DNA from: Pristionchus mayeri
Lineage: Eukaryota; Nematoda; Chromadorea; Rhabditida; Neodiplogasteridae
DNA: 64,000 bases
Reading direction: 5' to 3'
Assembly (NCBI GenBank): GCA_036245805.1
Contig: BTRK01000005.1
Span: 25,151,474 to 25,215,473, forward strand
In this document: positions 48,801 through 59,800 of the stretch, in pieces
Layout: the number at the start of each line of letters is the position of its first letter
Position numbering within the stretch: the stretch's first letter is position 1
Made by a program: the position numbers and the translations under genes
The notes under the pieces: model-generated
The model's database searches: none
The model's input: the letters and a program-made list of their open reading frames with translations, nothing else
What the model was told of the DNA's origin: nothing

Positions 48801-51800
48801 GTTGTGGCAAAAAGTAAGATTTCGAATGGCATAGGTCATTGGTCCCAGAGCCGGCTTTTAGAAATTTTCCGGTTTTTCACCTGGCTATCGTGTATATCAG
48901 CTCCCAGATGAGCTACAGATATGGCGTTTAGCTCAAAATGCGCGGAAAATTATTTCCAGCAACTTTAATGTTGTACACGAGATGATTGGACAAAATTTAA
49001 AAAAATTCTGAGTAAAAAACTCATTTTGTCAACAAATTAAAATTATTTTCTCAGGCAAGCGGTGGAGCGCAGCAGAATTTTAATGCAGATTATGAAACAA
49101 CAAGTGTATGTGTATGATATAAAAATATAAAAGCCGAATTCGAAGTGACTCCAACATGGCAATTTTTACTCAAACTCTGAAGAAAAAGTCGAAAAATGAC
49201 AATTTTCAGAACCTTGATTTTTCGTCTTTAACTGTTCAAAAATTGTTGTTAGAGTAAAGTAAAGTAGTTAAATCTCATTATTCAGGATTTTATTTCGCAA
49301 AAATATTAATGTTACCTAATTTCGAGGTACCTAGGCACGCACATGCATTACAACGTTCATTCCCGAATTAGAATCCTCAATAATGAGATTTAGCTACTTT
49401 AAATCTCATTACAACAATTTGTGAACAGTTAAAGAAGAGAAATCAACGTTCTGAAAATTGTGATTTTCCGACTTTTTCTTCAGAGTGTCATGTTTAAGTG
49501 AAAATTGCCAAGTTAGAGTCTCTTCGAATTCGGCTTTTATATTTTTATATGATACACACGGACTTGTTGTTTCATAATCTGCATTAAAATTCTGCTGGCT
49601 CCACCGCTTGCCTGAGAAAATATTTTTAATTTGTTGGCAAAATGTATTTTTTTGCCTAGACAATTTTTAAGAGTTGTCCAATCGTCTCGTGGTCAACATG
49701 AAAGTTGCTGGAAATATTTTTTCGCACATTTTAAGCTAAACGCCATATCTGTACCTCATCTGGGAGCTGATATACACGAGAGCCGGGTGCAAAACCGGAA
49801 AATTTCTAAAAGCCGGCCCTGTAACCCATGTTTTTTTTCCCCAATAACCCATGTTTTTCGAAATCTTAATTCTAGAGTATCCTACCACAACAATATGAAC
49901 AATATTCGGCACAACTTTTTTGAAAATGTTCCCGCACACCTCCACTAACTCGTGATACGTGTGATATATTATAAGAAAAATCAATTAACGTAAGTTATCG
50001 ATCGAATATTAATAAAAAGACGCTGGCAACAAACCCCGCCCCCTTTTCTTTCGAAGCTCCCGCCACAGATGTGCGCGCACGCGCCCACGAAGGTGCGCGG
50101 TTGTCCCGCAACCCCTCTACTGCCTAAAGCCGAGCGGAAAAATCCAATAGCCTGAATCGCCGTGATGCCAAACGAAGGGGGTTGGAAAAATCATACCGTG
50201 TTCATACATGATGATTTTTTTTTAAGATTTCACTTAATCGCGGGTATACCAATGGGTTACGAACATAGGTGGGCACCATTGAAGCCAACTTCAAGATCCC
50301 ATCGATTTGGAACTCCGACCGGAAAATAATTTTGTTCACCAACCCCCATCCCTCTCAGGTCTTGGCCCTCGACCCCACCGGTATTCAATACCCGGCATCA
50401 GAGATGAAACAGGCATCGCCGGATTCATGGCCGAGTGGTCTGAGGCGCTTACATTTTGGAAAACTGGTATGAAACGTGAGGTTTGGTTCGAATCCCACAG
50501 TACATAAACACATTTGCCAAGCTTAGAGGAATGTCTGGTGAACTCCTCAAAACTTGGCAAATGTTGCATAAGAAATTTCATCGGGTGGGATTTGAACCCT
50601 GACCACTCGGCCATGGTTTTCGACGTTATCCAGCGCATGTATTTCATCTTTGCCCGGCATCACCCCTTGCCCATAAATGGGGCATAGTATGGGCACCAGA
50701 GCAGATCTTGGATCTTTCTATTTCAAAGCGTTGATCTTTTTGCGGCCGAATCGGAAAAAAAATTTTTTTCCTTAGGGTCGAAATAAGGATGCTTATACTC
50801 GTGCTAAGGTTGATTAAGGTCGTATTAGTTTGCTTAGAATATGGCAAGGCGCTCAGAGCGAAGCTACGCGCTCGCGCTATTTTGGTTTGAGCTTGAGTAG
50901 GCTACGATTTCTTAGGGCTAATCTTGGGGTTTTTAGGGTATGGCCTTTTTATCAAGATTCCTTCAACTGCAGTAGAGCCCAACTTTCTGTCCATTCTCAC
51001 ACCATTACTTGGATCTGTAATACAGCCCTGTTGTGTCCCACCGTGAACATGCGTCACCCGAGTAACCCCGGGTGACGCGTACTGACGCATGGTCGACTCC
51101 TGACTTGGAGAATGGATTTTGTGAATAAAGAGTATGATATTCGCGTTCAGCGCTTCCTGGCCGTTCGAACCATATATATTACATAATTTATTTCCAACAA
51201 AAATAACACTCTAATTTTAATGATGACAAAAGATGGTTCGAACGGCCAGGAAGTGCTGAATTTTCTTACCTTAATAGTGCACATGACATTGGATCGTCTT
51301 AACATCGTTTTGAGAAGAGAAATTCGATCAGTGGGGGGATTGCCCACAATTACTGCCTCTTTTGCATTCGAAGAGAGGATACATTGCTGCAAGGGATTAC
51401 TCATCGTGTAAGATATATATATGAGACTGTTAGCCTAAGAATCTCTGCACTATCTCTTCTTTCTTTTCTATCTCGTTTCCCCTCTGACAGAGACAGGGAT
51501 TAATGGGTCGATGGCGACGAGAGACTCGGGTAGATCAAGTAGGGGTCAACCATTATTCACAATTTTGACTCAAAATTTTTGAGCCACAATTAATTCAATT
51601 GCGAAAAAGTCGAATGGATAAAAATTAAAAGAAAAATATATTTGAACTCCTCTTATAATTCCCTTTCGAGTGGATGTAGTTACAACACACCTTTTTTATT
51701 TGCAGAGATTTGAAAAATTCTATTAAATTTCTTTTTTTAAGTAATAAAAAAATAAAATTTATGGGCGTGACCATCATCAAAAAATACCTTGGAAAAAGAT

Positions 51801-53809
51801 TTCACTTATTTTTATCTACAGTATCGCCGGAAAGTATTCGCCCACTTTGAATTTCTGCCATAGTTTTTCAATCAAGCGAGATATCGAACTAAAATTTTAA
51901 ATGAAGATAGCAAATTTAATGGGGAATAAGGTGACGTTATTGTAAACTTATGGAAATTGAGCGCACCTGCGTAGTGATGACGCAATCGAAATGCACTTTT
52001 TCGGAAAATTGGATCTCTGGAGAATTTTTACACACTTGTCCAACTTTAGGAGCGTTGAGATCCCTCCATGTACTACCCAGAAACCAAATTTCAAGTTGCT
52101 GCGACATCGCACATTGATGCTGCAGCTGCTGCAAATTTGAGGCTGAAATGTCATAACTCAGCTTCTAGTGACGCTAGAGACTCGTTCAAAACAGCAAAAT
52201 GATGATGTCGCCAAATGATCCTGAAAGCTTGGTATCGATTGGTCATCATTTGCCCTCAGGGCACGAAAAAGTCACTTTTTCGGATGACCGATCTTTGGAC
52301 GCTTACCATTTCCACAGTAAACTATCAAAAAATGTGGCTCCTGGGCATGAAGGTGCAAAACCATCAAGGAATCAATTCCCAAGTTTTTGTAGAGCTGGCT
52401 TCAATTTCCGGACCGTAGCGAACGATCTACCGACGCGAGCACCTCTCGAAACGCACACTCTCTCACCGCTCTCTCGCTCTGTAGAGAAAACGAGCGCGCT
52501 GGAGAAGTTTTGTAAAGTTAAGTTTTGTAAAGTTTAAAAAATCGATTTTTTCGACCTCGATTTATCGCATTTTTACACTTCTCAAAGTTAAGATTCTTAA
52601 GCATACATAGACAATAACTATATACAAGCTTTAGTAGACCTCAAGACTAGTGAAAATATTTGAGAAACAATCCACATAAACTTCATAATCTTTAGAATTT
52701 TTCACACGAACATGCCCTCCCGAGAGTTTCGGAAATATTGAAAGTTCATTTTTGGCTATGGTTATACGGTTACCGATCAGTTTTCAATGAGAAAACATTT
52801 CAAATTACGGGATATGTTTAACTAATATTGAATTACTGGCATAATTCACAATCCTGGAAAATTCGAAATTTTCTGAACTGTCCATTTTTCACTTTTTTCA
52901 GAACCGTTGTCATTTGTTGTATTACTAACGTTTTTCAGCTCTTCACATCACATACCTTGTATTGCAATTGCAAACTGTTTCATTATCTATTAACCATAGT
53001 CAAAAAATGAGCTTAAAATATTTCCGAAACTCTCGGGAGGGCCTGTTCGTGTGAAAAAATCTAAAGATTATGAAGTTTATGTGAGTTGTTTCTCAAATAT
53101 TTTCACTAGTCTTGAGGTCTACTAAACCCTGTATATAGTTATTGTCTATGTATGCTTAAGAATCTTAACTTTGAGAAGTGTAAAAATGCGATAAATCGAG
53201 GTCGAAAAAATCGATTTTTTTAAACTTTGCACAACTTTGAATTTTTGAATGCCAAATTAATCATAACATTGAGAAAACTAATAAATCACAGCGAGTTCTT
53301 ATTGAATGTAAAGTTAGGGTTCACTAGACAGAATTTGTTGTAATGCTACGCCAATGTGACACCTTTGACGCGTAATATCGAAAGAGGTCCCCCTCTCGAT
53401 TTTTCATTTTATATTTTTTAGAGAGGTATGAAGACATCTTCTTTCATTTTATGAAATTAAAATCCCTGCAAGTTTCCTGCGTGATGGAGAAAACATTTTT
53501 TGAAAGTTTCGGATTCACCATTTTTAGTCATATATTTTTAAATCGCGATTATTTCAAAAAGTTGTTCAGAATAATTTTCCGCTCATTTTGAGCCCAATGC
53601 GAGCTCTGCAGCAGCACTGGGAGCTGAAATACAGTGGAGCCAGGAACAATACCGGAAAAATTCCTAAAAGCCGGCTCTGGGACCTATCACCTATATTTTT
53701 CGAATTCACTACTCCAGGGTATTACTACAACATAATAAGAGGCTAATTCGAAATTAAAAATTCCAAAATGTTCCCGACAGGTCTGAATTACATCCATTGA
53801 CTCGTGATA

Positions 53810-53867
<58 letters not shown>

Positions 53868-56800
53868 TCTTCTGAGAGATTGCATGAAAATTAGCCCCAT
53901 GAGGAACTAGCTGCAAAAGTTTAAGCAATATTTTCAAGAAAATTATATTATAGTCCGTTGGGGACGAGGAAACTTATGTGCACGCGATTTGGGCTGGAGC
54001 CGGCTTTTAGGCATTTTACGGTCTTCAATCCGGCTCTGTCATATTTCGTTTCGTTTTTGAGCTACAAATACCGCAAAGAGCTCATAATGTGCGGAAAAAT
54101 ATTCTAAGAAACTTTTATGTTGAGACCTAATCTATACGAAGTAGCTTTCATGCAGAAAATATCGAAAAACTATCCGTAGATTTGTAACTAGTGGGCAACT
54201 ACGTTCTCATGGCTTGGATACAACTCTTTCAACTTTAAAAATTTTAGTAGCATGTATGACCCAGCGAAAAATCTCTGACCCAGCGCTAAGTTTGACCTAC
54301 CGTAATTCCAATTTATTTTCCCCACCATGCCCAAGCTTTTCGAAACGTGGCAAAACGTTTTCACGCTGACGGGAGTCGAACCCCCAACTTTCTGTTTGCT
54401 AGCCCATCGCGTTAGCCACTCGGCCATGACAAAAATTCAAAAGTGTATACAAAAATTTTCAAATAACAGGAAAGTCATGATTTACCAAAGAAACAATTTA
54501 ATTGTTGCGTTTTTGAAAAAGTCATGAAGTCGCTCCAAGGAAAATTAGTTGCCCCACCGGACTTTTGCAATGTACGGTAATCGATCGGCCAGCGATTTTG
54601 GGGAAATGGTTGGGTCGGCCAAACAACTGCGAGCACACTTTTGGATTCCGGAAAGAGCACACGGTTTTTGCGCAAATGACGTCACCTGGACAGACGGACA
54701 GAATCACACATGTTTTTTGAACTCAAAAATTTTCCGAGGGGACCAAAGCTGCACTTGTGCAAGTGCCCCGTTGCCGCTCCCAGCGCCCCCACAAACCTCA
54801 CATCAAAAAAGCTTACGGGTCACTGGCAATGTAGCAACTAGCGGGGAACTACGTTCTGTCAGAAGTGGGCTACTACTTTTATGTTGTATGAGCTTAAAAT
54901 AACGGACTCATGACTTGGATACAGTTCTTTGAGTTTAAAAAAATCTTTATCATAAGTATGACCCAGCGAATTTTATCTGACCCAGCGCTTATTTTGACCT
55001 ACCACAATTATACGGTATTCACCCTACCGTACCTGAGCTTTACAAAGCGTGGCAAAGCGTTTAGACAGTGATAGGCATCGAACTTCGTGTTTTCCAGTCC
55101 ATCGCCTTAACCACTCGGCCATGATTAAAATACTAAAATATATTCAACAATTTTTAAATAATAGGACAGTCATGATTTAACAAAGAAACAATTTAATTGC
55201 CGCGTCTTTGAAAAAGTCATGAATGCGCTCCGGAGAATAATGGTTGCTCCACCGCTAAAATTACCATTTCCTCGCTATGTAATGGCAATTTTGCTCAATT
55301 GTCGATGGTAAAATGATTCTCCGGGCCTGATAACCCACATGCATGCGCAAAAGGATGGAAATTATGCGTAGTTTTTGGGGAATATTGCAAAATGTGGACG
55401 GACGGACGGACGTACAGACACCACTTTTCGGCATTTTTCTCGTTTCTTTGCCCATACACTCGGTCTTCTTTCCGCATGAAATGTCTTGTCTCGCCGACGG
55501 CCACCTGCACCAGCTTGGAAACTGCGAGTGTATGACCTCGTTTTCGCAGGACAGAATGCGCGTCCGATCAGGATACTGTAGAAAAACACATTTTTGATCG
55601 ACCAAAGCTGGACTTGTGCCTAATGGGCATGTGCCCCGATGCGCTCCCAGCGCCCCCACTCCCACACACCCACAAACCCTCCAGCAAAAAAGCTTACGGG
55701 TTACTGGTAATATAGCAACAACTAGCGAGGAACTACGCCACGCTAAATATTGGGAGATTGCGCTACTTCACTTTCTGAGCCTCTCCGGGAACGGCAAACG
55801 CATTTCACTCTGACGGGAATTGAACCACCAACCTTCGGTTTTCTAATCCATTGCTTTAGCCACTCGGCTATGAAAATAGGTCATTATGCATTTTATAAAT
55901 CATCAGTGGAAAAACAGTGGAAAATGATACAGTGGAAAAATTGCCCAATTTTCGACGGAACAGAAATGTCGCGTAGTTTTTATGGGAGATTGCAAAATGT
56001 GAGTGCACGGACGCACGCACGGACGTACGGACTCCACTTTTCGGCATTTTTCTCATTTGTTTGCCCATACACTCGGTCTTTTTTCCGCATGAAATGTCTT
56101 GTCTCGCCGACGGCCACCTGCACCAGCTTGGAAAGTGCGAGTGTATGACCTCGTTTTCGCAGGACAGAATGCGCGTCCGATCAGGTTACTGTAGAAACAC
56201 ACATTTTTGAACCTCCTGAAAATTTTGCCGGAGGGACCAAAGCTGGACTTGTTTCTGCTGAGCATGCGCCCCGTTGCCGCTCCCAGCGCCCCCTCTCCCA
56301 CACCCCCACAACAAAAAAGCTTACGGTTTACTGGTAATATAGCAACTAGCGGGGAACTACGTCTAAATCATCAATCTGACCCAGCGTCTGACCAAACGCC
56401 ATGGTATACGGTAGCCTTCGGTTTCGGTGGGAGTACGATATTGAAGTTTTACATCGAACCGCCGATGAAATCATGAATCTGACCGAGCGTCTGACACAAC
56501 GCCACGGTATACGGCAGCTTTAGGTTATGGTAGCTTACCACAAGCATACGGTATTTTGACAAACATGCCCAAGCTTCTCGGAGCATAGCAAAACGTTTTG
56601 AAGCAGGCGGGCATCGAACCCCCAACATTGCGTTTCTCAGTCCATCGCGTTAGCCACTCGGCCATGGTAAAATTACAACAGTATATTTAAAAATAATACG
56701 GTAGCTTTAGGTTATGGTAGCTTACCACAAGCATACGGTATTTTGACAAACATGCCCAAGCTTCTCGGAGCATAGCAAAACGTTTTGACGCAGGCGGGCA

Positions 56801-59800
56801 TCGAACCCCCAACATTGCGTTTCTCAGTCCATCGCGTTAGCCACTCGGCCATGGTAAAATTACAACAGTATATTTAAAAATAATTAAATTAAAGGACAAC
56901 CATGCTGCACCATTGAAACATTTCAAATACTGCGATTCCCAAAAAAATGATGTATTTGACACACGGAGCACGGAATTGGTTGCCCCAGCGGACTTATGTG
57001 GTGTACGGTAATTTATCGATTCGTCTGTCTGATGAAAATCGTGTCTCGGCCAGACAAGCTCCACATCATCTTTGGGTAGCAGCAGATTTGCGCTGTCGTA
57101 TCATATGACGCTTTTTCTAGAAAATGAGCACGGTAATGGACAGACAGACAGACCAACACCTATTTTTGACACCTCCTACATTTGTGTTTCAAGAAAATTC
57201 TTTGGATTCATGTGTGCTGATCATACACTGCCGATGCGCACCCGCACCCAAACGCACAGCTCCCCACCTCCTCCAGATAAAAAAAGCTATCGGGTTATGG
57301 TAAAGCAGCAACTAGCGGACAACTACGTCTAAATCATAAATCTGACACACCGTCTGACCCAACGCCACGGTCTGCGGTAGCTTTCAATTACAGTAGAAGT
57401 TTAATATTGATGTTTTGCATCGATCCGCTAACGAAATAATGAGTCTGACCCAGCGTCTGACCCAATGCCACGGTATACGGTAGCTTTCGGTTACGGTAGC
57501 CTACCGCAAGTATACGGTATTTTGCTAAACATGCCCAAGCTTTTCGAAACTTGGCAAATGATTTTGACGGTGGCGGGCATCGAACCCCCAACTTTTCGTA
57601 TTCCAGTCCATACCGTTAGCCACTCGGCCATGATACAATCTTGACATATGTTCCAAAAAAAAGTAAATTGAAGGAAAGTCATGATTTACCAAAGAAACAT
57701 ATTAATTACTCCGTTTTGAAAAAAGGTCGTTGCCCCACGGAAAAAGATCTGACCCAGTTGACTTTCAAGTAATACGGTAATCGATTGGTTTTTGGTTCAG
57801 GGGAAAAGCTTTGTCACGACAGCCAAGCCCTCCACCATGCTTGGTTTGCAGAGGTCATTCGTGGTAATCGCAAGAAGTCGAAAAGCCCAAATCTACAGTA
57901 CCGAACATCGGACAGACAGAGGGAAAACGATTTTTCGAGATTTTTCTATTTTACTCTAAAAAAGTTTTGCATGTTAAGTGTCTGCAGACCATGTAGGCCG
58001 CTTGCGCACATGATCCCAAACATGCCATCCTCCCACCTCTTCCAGATCAAAAAAGCTTATGGGTTAAGGTAATGTAGCAACTAGCGGGGAACTACGTTTT
58101 GTCTGAAGTAGGAAACTTCTTTTATGTTTTATGAGCTTAAAATAACGGACTCATGACTTGGATACAGTTCTTTCAGTGTTTAAAAATTTTGGTCATGTGT
58201 TTGACCCAGTGAATATGGTCTGACCCAGCGCTAATTTTGACCTACCGTAATCATAAATTATGTTCCTCACCATTCCCAAGCTTTTCGAAGCGTGGCAAAA
58301 CGTTTTGACGCCGACGGGAATCGAACCCCCAACTTTGAGTTTGCCAGTCCAACGCGTTATCCACTCGGCCATGATAAAAATATGAAATATGTTTCAAAAT
58401 TTTTTAAATAATAGGACGATCATCATTTACTAAAGAAACAATTTAATTGCTTCGTTTTTGAAAAAGTCATGAAGTCGCTCCAACGAAAATTAGTTGCCCC
58501 AGTTGACTTCTGGGGTGTACGGTAATCGATCGGTCCGCGGTATTGGCGGAATCTTTGCCTTGGCCAATCATGTAGATGCGCACTTTTAGGTTGCTGGTAC
58601 CTTGCACGGTGTTGCGGAAAGAGGCAATTTTCGAAAAACCGGACAGACGGACAGAATGACACGGGTTTTTAAATGTCCTGAAAAAATTCTCGAGGGGACC
58701 AAAGCTGGACATGTTTCTGCTGAGCATGCGCCCCGATCCCGCTCCCAGCGCCCCCACTCCCACAAACCCCACAGCAAAAAAACTTACGGTTTACTGGTAA
58801 TATAGCAACTAGCGGGCAACTACGTCTAAAAAATACAAAGAGCTTCCGATACATGCAGAAAATATTTTCCGGGTGATTACAAAAAAACCCGAAAAAATCA
58901 TGAATCTGACCCAGCGTCTGACCCAACTCCACGGTATACGGTAGCTTTCGGTTACGGTAGGAGTACGGTATTGAAAATTTACATCGACCCGCCGACGAAA
59001 TCATGAATCTGTCCCAGCGTCTGACCCAACGCTATGGTATACGGTAGCTTTCGGTTACGGTAGCCTATCATAAGCATACGGTATTTTGCCCAACATCCAC
59101 AAGCTTCTCGAAACGTGGCAAAATGTTTTGACGGTGGCGGGCATCGAACACCCAACTTTGTGTTTGTCAGTCCATCGCGTTAGCCACTCGGCCATGATAA
59201 ATATATGTAATATGTTTCAAAATAATTAAATAATAGGACGGTCATGGTTTACCAAAGAAACAATTTAATTACTCCGATTTGAAAAAAAGTTGGTTGCCCC
59301 ACGGAAAAAGATCTGACCGAGTTGACTTTCATGTAATACGGTAATCGATCGGTTTTTGGTTCGGGGGAAATGCATCGTCGGGACAACCAACCCTTCCACC
59401 ATGCTTGGTTTGCAGAGGCCATTCGTGGTTATCGAAAGAAGTCGAAAAGCCCAAATCTACAGTACCCGACGGACACACAGACAGACAAACATCATATTTT
59501 GGCATTTTTTCCTACTTTCCTCAAATATTTTTTCAATTTTTAAGTGTCTGCAGACCGCTCGCGCACACGATCCCAAACATGCCATTTCCCCACCTCCTCT
59601 AGATCAAAAAAGCTTACGGGTTAAGGTAATATAGCAACTAGCGGGGAACTACGTTCTGTCACAAGTAGGCAACTAATTTTATGTTGTATGAGCTTAAAAT
59701 AACGGTCTCATGACTTGCATACACGTATTTTAGTGTGAAAAATTTTTAGTTATATGTATGACCCAGTGAATATTACCTGACGCATTGCTAATCTTGGCCT

